From the NCBI GenBank assembly GCA_030603665.1, contig JAUVXJ010000005.1:1-64000 (forward strand): a DNA stretch of 64,000 nt, written 5' to 3'. This stretch comes from Chloroflexota bacterium (GTDB lineage: Bacteria; Chloroflexota; Anaerolineae; UBA7937; B3-Chlor). Position numbers and translations under genes: made by a program. The notes below the pieces were generated by a model. It ran no database searches. It saw only the letters and a list, made by a program, of their open reading frames with translations, and had not been told where the DNA came from. Of this stretch, positions 51,154-60,264 are shown piece by piece (the first letter of the stretch is position 1; every line of letters begins with the position of its first letter).

Positions 51154-51756
51154 ATGTGTGCACGACCGCGTTCGGACGAGAAGGCCCAGGCGATCCTCAA
51201 GGCCGCCCGTGCCTGCCTTGGTGAGCGCGGCTACGCTGCCACCACCATCGCTGAGATCGCCACGCAAGCGGGAGTCAGCCGTGGCCTGTTACACTACTAC
51301 TTCAAGAGCAAGGAGGAGCTGCTCGCGCAGGTGGTACGGGCCGGTACCGATGCCCATGCGGAGCTATTGGAACCCATGTTCGCCAGAAGCGAGAGTGCCG
51401 ACGATCTGGCAGAGGGGCTCGTCGGGGCAGTCCGGGCCATTGTCGAGAGCGACCCTACCTTTGTCAACCTGAGCATGGAGTGCTGGACCCTGGCACACGA
51501 AAGCTCTTTGGTGGCCCGTGAACTGGAGGATCTCTACCGCCAGCTCAGAGACGCGGTTTGCGAAGGACTGCAAGAAGCCAGAGGCCGAGGTATCATACAG
51601 CCGGCGATTCCTCTGGACGCTCTGGCAGCCCTGCTGCTGGCCCTCACCGACGGCCTCGTGATGCAGTTTCTCATTCACCCGGAGTTGGCAGCCGACGAGA
51701 CCATATGGGCCGGCTTGGAGATGGCAGCGCGCTCCTTGCTGGGGGACGGAGCGTGA
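51154..51756 (+). CDS. TetR-family repressor 2
   Basis: 200 residues; HTH at about 15-60 (ILKAARACLGERGYAATTIAEIATQAGVSRGLLHYYFKSKEEL), then a helical ligand domain. Start ATG 51154 behind AGGAG; the upstream codons in the same frame lie over the promoter. It has its own promoter and palindrome and sits between the first permease pair and the rest of the array, so it probably controls the second part. Confidence 0.92.
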   Translation: MCARPRSDEKAQAILKAARACLGERGYAATTIAEIATQAGVSRGLLHYYFKSKEELLAQVVRAGTDAHAELLEPMFARSESADDLAEGLVGAVRAIVESDPTFVNLSMECWTLAHESSLVARELEDLYRQLRDAVCEGLQEARGRGIIQPAIPLDALAALLLALTDGLVMQFLIHPELAADETIWAGLEMAARSLLGDGA

Positions 51757-51871
51757 TGGGCTGGATCTGGCGCCCCTTGCGGTGCGGCCGATCTGCGAGT
51801 GACCCTCGACGACCGTTGAGGCAGGCGCTCCGTGGTTGGTCTCTAGAGAGCGGAAGAAGGAGGTAGGTAGT

Positions 51872-52147
51872 ATGCTTGGTAACCTGGTCGTAGCCGTCAT
51901 CTTGCTCGTCGTGGGAGTCTTGACTGGCTGGGGGATTCCTCTGGCTGCCAAGAGTTCACGGCCCTACAGCCTGCTCGGCGACCTCCTGGCCAGCGCATTG
52001 ACCATGTTGGTGCTCGGTCTGGCGGAGTGGGTATTCATCCTGCCAGCGCTTGGTATCACGGGTTGGATGGCGATGGCGATCGCCATCGGCGAGCCGTGGT
52101 TCTTAGCCTTGATCGTCCTGTGGCTTATGCGCCGAGTCAAGAGCTAG
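51872..52147 (+). CDS. Small three-TM membrane protein in the exporter array
   Basis: 91 residues, ATG 51872 behind AGGAGGTAGGTAGT. Three hydrophobic helices: NLVVAVILLVVGVLTGWGI, LLASALTMLVLGLAEWVFILPAL and a last one (AMAIAIGEPWFLALIVLWLM) ending RRVKS. No family recognised. It lies between tetR-2 and permease 3 on the same strand with short gaps, so it is likely a small accessory subunit of the exporter. Confidence 0.7.
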   Translation: MLGNLVVAVILLVVGVLTGWGIPLAAKSSRPYSLLGDLLASALTMLVLGLAEWVFILPALGITGWMAMAIAIGEPWFLALIVLWLMRRVKS

Positions 52148-52180
52148 CAGCCTCATCCTGGCCCGCAGAGCGAACGGACT

Positions 52181-53314
52181 ATGGACCTGAGAAGAACTCT
52201 CTCCATCATGCGCAAGGAGATGCGGCACATCCTCCGCGATCGCAGGACCTTCCTCCTGGTCACTGTGTCGCCGGTCTTCCTCATGCTGGTGTTCGCCTAC
52301 TCCATGTCGGTGGAGATCCGGAACGTGTCCATCGCCGTCCTGGACTGCGATCAGAGCACCCTCTCTCGCCGGTATCGAGATGGTCTGGCTAGCACTGGAG
52401 ACATCATCATCCGCTACTCCCCCCGCGACTATGCCGAAATGCAGAGCAGGCTGGAACGCCGGCAGGCCAAGGCCGCGGTAGTCATCCCTTCCGGCTTCGA
52501 GAGAGATCTCCTTAGCGGTCGTGAGACGAGCCTCCAAGTCATCATCGACGGAACCGATCCCAGCACAGCCAATCACACCATGACCCACATCGCGGGATAC
52601 ACCCAGGGGCTGGCCCTGGAGATTCTAGGCGAGGCCCTGGAGCGCCAGGGGCTAGACGCCAGCCTGTTGGCCCCCGTGGAATTGCGCATGAGAACCTGGT
52701 ACAACCCCACCCTGAGACCCATCATCGGCTGGGTACCCGGTCTCATCGCCATCGTGATGGGCATGCCGGCTGTGGCAGCCACGCTGGCCCTGACTGCCGA
52801 GAAGGAGAAGGGAACGCTGGAGGCGCTGATCACCACGCCGGTGAGGCGATCAGAACTCCTTGTCGGAAAACTGATTCCCTATGTCCTGAGCGGGTTGGCG
52901 AGCGCCGTGCTCTGCGCCCTGGTCGCCGTCTACCTGCTGGGCATCCCCTTCCGCGGCAGCCCACTTCTGTACCTCTTGCTCTCGGCCGACTTCTTCCTGG
53001 CCGCCCTTGGCATCTCGTTGCTCATCTCCGTCTTCGTTCCCAGCCAGCAAGCGGCCATGGCGCTTTCATTGCTCATTTTCCTCTTTCCAGGCTTCTTCAT
53101 GTCCGGGCTGTTCTATCCCATAGCCAGCATGCCGGCGGAGATGAAGATGGAAGCCTATCTGATGCCCACCACGCACTACCTGATCATCACCCGGGGCTTG
53201 TTTCTCAAGGGCCTGGACTTGTCCACGCTGTGGCCCTTCGCACTGGCGCTCTTACTCATGGGGGTGGTGGTGACCGGCGCGTCCATCATGATCTTCAAGA
53301 AGAGACTGGGATAG
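52181..53314 (+). CDS. ABC-2 type permease 3
   Basis: 377 residues of the NatB/YhhJ kind: N-terminal MRKEMRHILRDRRTFLLV with TM1, external domain with AVLDCDQSTLSRRYRDGL and RMRTWYNPTLRPIIGWVPG, then TAEKEKGTLEALITTPVRRSELLVGKLIPYVLSG and four further TM helices. Forms one of two duplicated pairs with permease 4; its closest relative in the array is permease 5. Confidence 0.9.
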   Translation: MDLRRTLSIMRKEMRHILRDRRTFLLVTVSPVFLMLVFAYSMSVEIRNVSIAVLDCDQSTLSRRYRDGLASTGDIIIRYSPRDYAEMQSRLERRQAKAAVVIPSGFERDLLSGRETSLQVIIDGTDPSTANHTMTHIAGYTQGLALEILGEALERQGLDASLLAPVELRMRTWYNPTLRPIIGWVPGLIAIVMGMPAVAATLALTAEKEKGTLEALITTPVRRSELLVGKLIPYVLSGLASAVLCALVAVYLLGIPFRGSPLLYLLLSADFFLAALGISLLISVFVPSQQAAMALSLLIFLFPGFFMSGLFYPIASMPAEMKMEAYLMPTTHYLIITRGLFLKGLDLSTLWPFALALLLMGVVVTGASIMIFKKRLG

Positions 53315-53319
53315 CTACG

Positions 53320-54450
53320 ATGCTCCGTCGCATATGGCACATCGCCACCAAAGAGCTGATCCATCTACGGCGTGATATCCTCCTGGTCTCGTTTCTGGTC
53401 TTGGGGCCAGTATCCGAGTTGGTGTTCATCGCCTGGGCCACATCGTCGCCCATCGAACACTTGCCTACGGCCATCGTGGACCGCGACCGCACTGAAGCAA
53501 GCCGGGGACTGGTCGTCGCCCTGGAGAACTCGGAGACCTTTGATGCGATATTCTACCCGGAAAACGACGACGAGTTGATCAGACTTCTCGACGCCGGATC
53601 GGTCTCGGCGGGCGTTGTCATCCCGCCCGGGTTCGGGGAGGGCCTGACGTCATCTGCCTCCGAACAGGCTCAAGTCCAGGTCATCCTGGATGGGTCGGAC
53701 CCCACTGCGGCGCGGACTGCCGAGATGAGCGCCCGGGGGGTGATAGACAGCTACGCCTACGACAGGTTGCTACAGGAGTGGGGCCAGGTCGCCGGTCAGT
53801 CCGGTGAGGTCATCAGCACCGACGTGCGCGTGTGGTTCAACGAGGAGTTGTCGGAAGCCAACTACACTGTGCCTTCGGAGATGGGGTTCATGCTGGCAAT
53901 GGTGGCCTTGATGGTAGCCGCGATCAGCATCGCCAGAGAGCGCGAGCTGGGCACTTTTGAACAGCTGATGGTCACGCCCATCCGCAGCTGGGAGCTGATC
54001 ATCGGCAAGGCGATACCTGCCGTCGTCATCTCCTACCTCGATTTCCTGATTATGTTGGGCATCACCATCTTCGTTTTCGGGGTACCGATGAAGGGTTCCC
54101 TCCCTCTCCTGCTGGTACTGGCCTTGTTCTATATCTTCGTGGAGTTGGGCTGGGGGCTGCTGATCTCCGGCATCTCTCGCACGCAGCTCCAGGCCTTGCT
54201 GCTAGTGATGGTCATCGCCATGGTCAGCATGGTCTTCTCCGGCTATGCGTTCCCGGTGGACACCATGCCCCCACTGATGCAGATGGCCGCCAACCTGGTG
54301 CCCATCAAGCACTGGCTGCTCATCATGCGGGACATTATGCTCAAGGGCGCGGGGATCAGAGTGTTCTGGAGGGAGTTGGTGGCCCTGGCCGTCCTGGGTC
54401 TCATCATCAACGCGTTTACATTGACCGTGTTGCGGAAACGACTGGACTAG
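53320..54450 (+). CDS. ABC-2 type permease 4
   Basis: 376 residues from ATG 53320. External domain with LPTAIVDRDRTEASRGLVVALENSETFD and DVRVWFNEELSEANYTVPSEMG, then ARERELGTFEQLMVTPIRSWELIIGKAIPAVVISY. The IVDRDRT block is shared with permease 6, so permeases 3+4 and 5+6 are two copies of one pair. Confidence 0.9.
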   Translation: MLRRIWHIATKELIHLRRDILLVSFLVLGPVSELVFIAWATSSPIEHLPTAIVDRDRTEASRGLVVALENSETFDAIFYPENDDELIRLLDAGSVSAGVVIPPGFGEGLTSSASEQAQVQVILDGSDPTAARTAEMSARGVIDSYAYDRLLQEWGQVAGQSGEVISTDVRVWFNEELSEANYTVPSEMGFMLAMVALMVAAISIARERELGTFEQLMVTPIRSWELIIGKAIPAVVISYLDFLIMLGITIFVFGVPMKGSLPLLLVLALFYIFVELGWGLLISGISRTQLQALLLVMVIAMVSMVFSGYAFPVDTMPPLMQMAANLVPIKHWLLIMRDIMLKGAGIRVFWRELVALAVLGLIINAFTLTVLRKRLD

Positions 54451-54467
54451 CACCTTAACAAAGGAAT

Positions 54468-55652
54468 ATGTCACAGACCATGAAGGGCAAGAAGAACACG
54501 CGCTCAGATCGCTGGGTGACAGCCGGAGGTGGGACACTGCACCGTGTGAGATCCATCGCCAATAAGGAGCTACTCCACATCGTGCGGGATGGCAGGACCT
54601 TCTTCATGGTGTTCATCGCACCCGCCTTCACACTGGTCATGCTGTCCTATCTGTTCAGTTGGGACATCGAGCGGTTCGCGCTGGGCGTCTTCGATGGAGA
54701 TAGGTCATCCCTATCTCGCCAGTACGTCGCTGCTCTCACCGAGGATGGCACCATCACTTTGCAGGAGGACGTGGCCAGCAAAGACAGGGCCGATGAACTC
54801 CTCGCCACCGACCGCGTTCAAGGCGTTCTGGTCGTCCCACCTGGGCTGATGGAGCAAGTCAACGAGGGGCAGGCTGGAGAGATTCAGATCATCCTCGATG
54901 GCACCAACCCAGGCCTGGCCGCTCAGATGCTAGCCCACATCCGAGGGCGGACAGAGCGTTTTGCAGCCGCACTATCCGCGCTCCCCGAAGAAGCTCTGGC
55001 TCAGCTGGCGCCCATAGACACTCGCACACGCGTGTGGTACAACCCGAACCTCAAAGTGCTGGACAGCATGGTACCGGGTCTCATCGCCGTGGTGATGTGC
55101 ATGCCAGCTTTCTCCATCGCGACCTCCTTGGCCCGCGAGAAGGAGCTGGGCACCATGGAAGGCCTCTACGCGACCCCGGTGGGAGGAGGCGATCTGCTGG
55201 TCGGCAAGCTAACGGCATACCTTTCGTGCGGTCTGGCGAGTGTTGTGCCGGTGGTGATGGTGGCGACGCTGTGGTTTGGGGTACCGTTCCGTGGGAGCTT
55301 TGTGCTCTTTCTGTTGCTGACCGCCGATTTCCTCCTGGGCATAATGTGTCTGAGCCTCTTCCTCGCCAACTTCCTGTCCAGTCAGCAGGCAGCCATGGTA
55401 TTGATGTTTCTTGTGCTCTTCATACCGTCCATGTTCCTATCCGGCCTCATAGATCCGGTGGACAGGACATCTATCGGTGCCCAGCTACAGGCCAACTTCC
55501 TGCCGACTACCCACTATATCGCCATTTGCAGAGGCATCTTTCTCAAAGGTGTCGGGATAGGAGCGCTGTGGCGACCAGCGCTGATGCTGGCCACAACGGG
55601 AATGGCATACCTTGTGCTCACCATCAAGCTGTTCAAGAAGAAGCTGAGATGA
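54468..55652 (+). CDS. ABC-2 type permease 5
   Basis: 394 residues with a hydrophilic N-terminal extension of about 25 residues before RSIANKELLHIVRDGRTFFMVF. External domain with GVFDGDRSSLSRQYVAAL and RTRVWYNPNLKVLDSMVPG; ABC-2 block AREKELGTMEGLYATPVGGGDLLVGKLTAYLSCG. Close to permease 3. Stop overlaps the next start by 4 bp. Confidence 0.9.
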   Translation: MSQTMKGKKNTRSDRWVTAGGGTLHRVRSIANKELLHIVRDGRTFFMVFIAPAFTLVMLSYLFSWDIERFALGVFDGDRSSLSRQYVAALTEDGTITLQEDVASKDRADELLATDRVQGVLVVPPGLMEQVNEGQAGEIQIILDGTNPGLAAQMLAHIRGRTERFAAALSALPEEALAQLAPIDTRTRVWYNPNLKVLDSMVPGLIAVVMCMPAFSIATSLAREKELGTMEGLYATPVGGGDLLVGKLTAYLSCGLASVVPVVMVATLWFGVPFRGSFVLFLLLTADFLLGIMCLSLFLANFLSSQQAAMVLMFLVLFIPSMFLSGLIDPVDRTSIGAQLQANFLPTTHYIAICRGIFLKGVGIGALWRPALMLATTGMAYLVLTIKLFKKKLR

Positions 55653-56791
55653 CAGGCATGTGGCGTCGCATCGGCAGTGTTGTGGTGAAGGATTTCCAGC
55701 AGTTTCTGAGGGACAGGCTACTGCTCATCTTCATCTTCGTCGGCCCTGCCCTGCAACTGGTGATGATAGGTCAGGCCACCGCCTCGGACATCAAACATCT
55801 GCCGACCGCCATCGTGGACAGGGATCGCACCAGCGATAGCAGAGCACTGATGGCAACCCTGGACAACCTTGACGAACTGGATGTCACACACTACCTGGAC
55901 AGCGCAGCAGAGGTTGGCCCCCTGATGGATAGCGGAGAGATCAGCGTCGCCCTGCTCATCCCACCGGGATTCGCGGCTGCCCTGGCCTCCCCGCAGGACA
56001 GAGCAACGGTGCAGCTATCGGTCGACGGGTCCAACATCCTGGGCGCATACGCGGCGCTCGGTGCCGCTGAAGGCGTGATCGCTACCATGGGCGGCGAGAT
56101 AGCCGCCGAGCGCAGACAGTCGATGGGGGCGGACAGCTCCGGAATCGTGGTGCTCGACCTGCGGCCCACGGCTCGTTTCAACCCAGAGTTGACGCATAGC
56201 TACTACCTGTTACCATCACAGATTGGTGTAATCGTTCTTATTGTCACCCTGCTGGTCTCCTCCGTGGGTATTGTGAGGGAGCGGGAGACGGGGACTCTGG
56301 AGCAACTGATGGTCACACCCTTGCGAAGGGCCGAGTTAATCGTGGCCAAGGCCACTCTGCCCGCGCTTGTGGCCTTCGTCAGCTTTCTGGCCATGTTGGC
56401 TATCACCGTGTGGGTGTTCGGGCTGCCCATCAGGGGCTCCCTTGCTCTCATGGTTGTTGTAACGCTGCTGTTCATCGTGGCGCAACTGACCTGGGGTCTG
56501 GCGATCTCCGGCGTGTCCGCCACACAGCAGCAGGCCGTTCTCCTGGTCTTCATGACGGCGATTCTCAGTGTGGCCTTCTCTGGCTATTTGGTGGCGGTAG
56601 AGAACATGCCCATGGTCATGCGGTGGGCGTCTCAGTTGTTTCCCATCAGCCACTACCTGAGGATACTCCGTGCTATCATGCTCAAGGGAGCTACGCTCGC
56701 ACAAGTCCGAACCCAATTGTCAGCGCTCCTCGTGCTGGGCGTCGTCAGCCTAGCGATCAGTGTTCGTAGCTTCCGGAAGCGGTTGGAGTGA
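55649..56791 (+). CDS. ABC-2 type permease 6
   Basis: 380 residues, start inside the previous stop (ATGA). VVKDFQQFLRDRLLLIFIF, LPTAIVDRDRTSDSRALMATLDN, then DLRPTARFNPELTHSYYLLPSQIG and VREREтype block REТ is best read as RERETGTLEQLMVTPLRRAEL. Paralogue of permease 4. The two ATPase genes follow at once, so the energy units probably serve all six permeases. Confidence 0.9.
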   Translation: MTGMWRRIGSVVVKDFQQFLRDRLLLIFIFVGPALQLVMIGQATASDIKHLPTAIVDRDRTSDSRALMATLDNLDELDVTHYLDSAAEVGPLMDSGEISVALLIPPGFAAALASPQDRATVQLSVDGSNILGAYAALGAAEGVIATMGGEIAAERRQSMGADSSGIVVLDLRPTARFNPELTHSYYLLPSQIGVIVLIVTLLVSSVGIVRERETGTLEQLMVTPLRRAELIVAKATLPALVAFVSFLAMLAITVWVFGLPIRGSLALMVVVTLLFIVAQLTWGLAISGVSATQQQAVLLVFMTAILSVAFSGYLVAVENMPMVMRWASQLFPISHYLRILRAIMLKGATLAQVRTQLSALLVLGVVSLAISVRSFRKRLE

Positions 56792-56818
56792 TAGACAGTA
56801 CAGTACGAGGTACAAGTG

Positions 56819-57796
56819 ATGTCGAAGGACAATGACTTCGCAATAGAAACCCACGACCTATCGCGCGCCTTCAAAAACGTCGTGGCCGTTGACAAGCTGA
56901 GTCTGGACATAGAACGCGGCGAGATATTCGGGCTGGTTGGGCCTGACGGCGCCGGCAAGACCACCACCATCCGGCTGCTGTGTGCCATTATGAACCCTAC
57001 GAGCGGCGCAGCAAAGGTGGCAGGCTTCGACACGTTGAAGGATGCCGAGGAGATCAAGAAGCGAATCGGCTACATGGCCCAGCGCTTCAATCTCTACGGT
57101 GACTTGTCCGTCATCGAGAATCTGAACTTCTTCGCTGACATCTTCGCCGTGAGCGGTGACGTGAGAGAGGAGAGGGTGGCCCAGTTGCTGTCCTTTGCCC
57201 GGCTCACAGAGTTCAAAGATAGAAGAGCGGCTCAGCTCTCGGGAGGGATGCAGAAGAAGCTAGCCCTGGCCTGTACGCTCATCCATGAGCCGGAGATCCT
57301 GTTTCTTGACGAACCAACTACCGGGGTGGACCCAGTCTCCCGGCGGGAGTTCTGGGACATACTCTCAGATCTGCACCTCCGTGGGGTCACCCTCTTCGTC
57401 AGCACACCTTACATGGACGAGGCCGAGCGGTGTTCGCGAGTGGGGTTGATGTTCGAGGGAGACATGATCGTCTGCGACGAGCCAGAGAAGGTGAAGGACC
57501 TGATCTCAGGGGAACTGATCGAACTCCGGCCCGACAATCTTAGGAAGGCCAGAAAGATCGTTGAAGCTCTGGACGGCGTTCTCGAGACACAGACCTACGG
57601 TGACCTGCTGCACATCTTCGTGGACAACACAGAAAAGAGGATACCCGAACTGGAGAATCTCCTCGAGTCGCAGGGCATAGAGGTGACGGGCCTGCGCCAG
57701 ACCAAGCCTCGTATGGAAGAGGCTTTCATCTCCCTCATTCGCAAGCGAATCGCCGAAGGGCGAGCCAACAACCCGGTAGTGTCCGAGAAGGATTAG
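56819..57796 (+). CDS. ABC transporter ATPase 1
   Basis: 325 residues. Walker A GPDGAGKTTT, Q-loop YMAQRFNLYGDLS, signature LSGGMQKKLALA, Walker B LFLDEPTTGVDP. The H-loop His is missing: the site reads FVSTPYMDEAE, with Pro where His is expected. The GPDGAGK form of Walker A is that of the N-terminal half of YbhF/RbbA fused ATPases, so this is probably that half as a separate gene. Start ATG 56819 (GTG 56816 is next to it). Confidence 0.92.
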   Translation: MSKDNDFAIETHDLSRAFKNVVAVDKLSLDIERGEIFGLVGPDGAGKTTTIRLLCAIMNPTSGAAKVAGFDTLKDAEEIKKRIGYMAQRFNLYGDLSVIENLNFFADIFAVSGDVREERVAQLLSFARLTEFKDRRAAQLSGGMQKKLALACTLIHEPEILFLDEPTTGVDPVSRREFWDILSDLHLRGVTLFVSTPYMDEAERCSRVGLMFEGDMIVCDEPEKVKDLISGELIELRPDNLRKARKIVEALDGVLETQTYGDLLHIFVDNTEKRIPELENLLESQGIEVTGLRQTKPRMEEAFISLIRKRIAEGRANNPVVSEKD

Positions 57797-57856
57797 TTCA
57801 GCGAGATTCGTGTCCAGCTTGCCAAAGACCGCACCGACCAACAAGGAGTCAACCTC

Positions 57857-58816
57857 ATGCAAAACGAGTACTCTGTGGTCGCCGAGGAGCTTGCCAAGAC
57901 CTTCGGAGATTTCACGGCCGTTGACCACGTCAGCTTCCAAATCAGGACGGGCGAGATCTTCGGCTTCCTGGGGCCCAACGGATCCGGCAAGACCACCACT
58001 ATTCGTATGTTGCTGGGACTGCTGAGCCCCACTGAGGGGACTGGCACTGTGCTGGGCTACGACATAGTGAAGCAGTCAGAGAAGATCCGCAAAAGAATAG
58101 GGTACATGTCCCAGCAGTTCAGCCTCTACAACGACTTGACGGTATCCGAGAATCTGAACTTCTACGGTGGCACCTACGGCGTAGGTGGACAGAGGCTTCG
58201 CGAGCGCAAGCAATACATCCTGGAGATGGCCAATCTCAAAGGGCGAGAACGAGAGATGACCAAGAACTTGTCTGGTGGTTGGAAGCAGCGCCTGGCTCTG
58301 GGAACGGCCATCCTCCACGAACCGGAGATGCTGTTCCTTGACGAGCCTACCGCGGGAGTAGATCCCATCTCACGACGCGCATTCTGGGACCTGCTCTACG
58401 AACTGTCACACCAGGGAACCACCATCTTCGTCACCACACACTACTTGGACGAGGCAGAACACTGCCAGAGCCTGGCCTTCATTCACCTGGGCAGGATCGT
58501 CGCTCGCGGGACGCCGCAAGAGATCAAAGAGACGATCATGAAGGGTGAGGTCATGGAGATCGACTGTGCCGATCCCGACGTGGCACTGAGCACCCTGCGG
58601 GACTCATCCCTCTTCGATGAGGTGGCACTCTACGGGGCCCTCATCCACGTGGTGGGACAAGACCTGGAAACCCATCGATCTACCATTGGGCAGCTGCTTA
58701 GAGAACAAGCGTTAGAGGTCCGTAGCATGGACATCATTGCTCCCTCGTTGGAGGACGTCTTCATCTCCAGCATCAAGGAGGAGGACAGGAAAGTACGTGA
58801 GGAGAAAGCAAGCTAG
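57857..58816 (+). CDS. ABC transporter ATPase 2
   Basis: 319 residues. Walker A GPNGSGKTTT, Q-loop YMSQQFSLYNDL, signature LSGGWKQRLALG, Walker B LFLDEPTAGVDP and an intact H-loop (VTTHYLDEAE). It corresponds to the C-terminal half of YbhF-type double ATPases and probably pairs with ATPase 1 in a dimer with one complete and one weak site. Forty bp before the first adaptor. Confidence 0.93.
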   Translation: MQNEYSVVAEELAKTFGDFTAVDHVSFQIRTGEIFGFLGPNGSGKTTTIRMLLGLLSPTEGTGTVLGYDIVKQSEKIRKRIGYMSQQFSLYNDLTVSENLNFYGGTYGVGGQRLRERKQYILEMANLKGREREMTKNLSGGWKQRLALGTAILHEPEMLFLDEPTAGVDPISRRAFWDLLYELSHQGTTIFVTTHYLDEAEHCQSLAFIHLGRIVARGTPQEIKETIMKGEVMEIDCADPDVALSTLRDSSLFDEVALYGALIHVVGQDLETHRSTIGQLLREQALEVRSMDIIAPSLEDVFISSIKEEDRKVREEKAS

Positions 58817-58855
58817 CATCCGGCAAGTGACGAAATAGTCAGAGGAGAACAGGCA

Positions 58856-60250
58856 ATGAGGAAAAGGAACTTGATCATTCTGGTTGTGGCGCTGGTCCTC
58901 ATTGGCGCTGCGGCTGGGGTATGGTACTTGAGCTCCCAGCCCGACGTTTGGGATCAGCTGCTGGCCGATCTCGGCCTCCAAACCGAGGCCACGGCTGCGG
59001 GGGCCCTCGCTGCTTCCGGGATCATCGAAGCAGAGGAGGTATCTGTGACCACGGAGACGGGTGGGCGCGTGGCAGAGATACTGGCGGACGAGGGAGACTC
59101 TGTTCAAGATGGCGACGTCGTGATCCGTCTCGATGACGCCCTCGTGCAGGCCCAGATCGCTCAGGCCGAAACGGCGTTGGAGGCAGCGCAGGCTATGCTA
59201 GCCCAGATAGAGGCTGGTGCTTCCGACGCGGATGTCCACCAGGCCGACACCGTTCGTCGCCAGGCAGAGGTGGCCCGCGACGGCGCGCTACAGGCTCTCC
59301 AAGATGCAAAGACCGCTCGCGCACAGCCCCAAGAACTGGAAGCGCGCATAGACGCCGCACGGACTCAGCTGGCCATTGCCGAGCTGACCGTCGAGCAGGC
59401 CATAGCCAACATGCGCTCCACCGAGAACCAGCAGGAGTTCTTCCAGAGAACCTACGCCCAACTTGAGGAAGGCTTTGACGTAGAGATCGCGGTCCCGGGT
59501 CTACCGGTAGAGCTGAAAAGACACATCAACGTAGGAGAGGCTGTCCTCAGCGAGGTCCGGCGACAGGGCAACCTGTCCAACCAGCAAGCGTGGATGGCCT
59601 GGGAAGGGTTGTTTGCAGCTGAGGCGGTTCGCGACGGGGCCCGAGTTAACCTGGACAACCTGCTGGCCATGCGCCACAACCCTTTGGAGGCAAACGTGAT
59701 GGTCAGCGCCGCCGAGGCCCAATACGAAATCGCTGAGGCCAACGTTGACGTGGCCCGTGCCCAACTGGAAGCGCTTCAGTCAGGCGCAACCCAACAGGAG
59801 GTGGGCGTCGCCGAATCGCAAGTTGAGCAAGCGGAAGCGGCGTTGGCGACCCTCCACGTGCATCTCGACAAGATGACCCTCAGGGCACCCAGAACAGGCA
59901 TCGCGGTGGAACGAACCGTCAACGTAGGCGAGATCGCACCACCGAACTTCTCGTTGCTCACGTTGGCCGATCTCGATCAGGTGACGCTGACGGTCTATGT
60001 CCCCGAGAACCAGATAGGCTTGGTGAAGGTCAGGCAAGATGTACAGGTCAGGGTTGACTCCTACCCCGAGCGAACGTTTGACGCTGAGGTGGTCCACATC
60101 GCCTCGCGGGCTGAGTTCACGCCCAAGAACGTTCAGACCAAAGAGGAAAGGGTCAGCACCGTCTTCGCCGTCAAGATAGAGATCCCCAACGCGGACCATG
60201 CTCTGAAACCTGGCATGCCCGCGGATGCCGAGATCCTGGTAGAGCCATAG
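58856..60250 (+). CDS. HlyD-family adaptor 1 (TM-anchored)
   Basis: 464 residues: N-terminal TM helix (LIILVVALVLIGAAAGVWYL), lipoyl half SGIIEAEEVSVTTETGGRVAEILADEGDSVQDGDVVIRLD, a long coiled coil of about 250 residues, second lipoyl half LRAPRTGIAVERTVNVGEI, and a beta-barrel VTLTVYVPENQIGLVKVRQDVQVRVDSYPERTF. Periplasmic-type adaptor for an ABC exporter. Start ATG behind AGAGGAGAAC. Confidence 0.92.
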   Translation: MRKRNLIILVVALVLIGAAAGVWYLSSQPDVWDQLLADLGLQTEATAAGALAASGIIEAEEVSVTTETGGRVAEILADEGDSVQDGDVVIRLDDALVQAQIAQAETALEAAQAMLAQIEAGASDADVHQADTVRRQAEVARDGALQALQDAKTARAQPQELEARIDAARTQLAIAELTVEQAIANMRSTENQQEFFQRTYAQLEEGFDVEIAVPGLPVELKRHINVGEAVLSEVRRQGNLSNQQAWMAWEGLFAAEAVRDGARVNLDNLLAMRHNPLEANVMVSAAEAQYEIAEANVDVARAQLEALQSGATQQEVGVAESQVEQAEAALATLHVHLDKMTLRAPRTGIAVERTVNVGEIAPPNFSLLTLADLDQVTLTVYVPENQIGLVKVRQDVQVRVDSYPERTFDAEVVHIASRAEFTPKNVQTKEERVSTVFAVKIEIPNADHALKPGMPADAEILVEP

Positions 60251-60264
60251 AGGGAGGTCAACTG

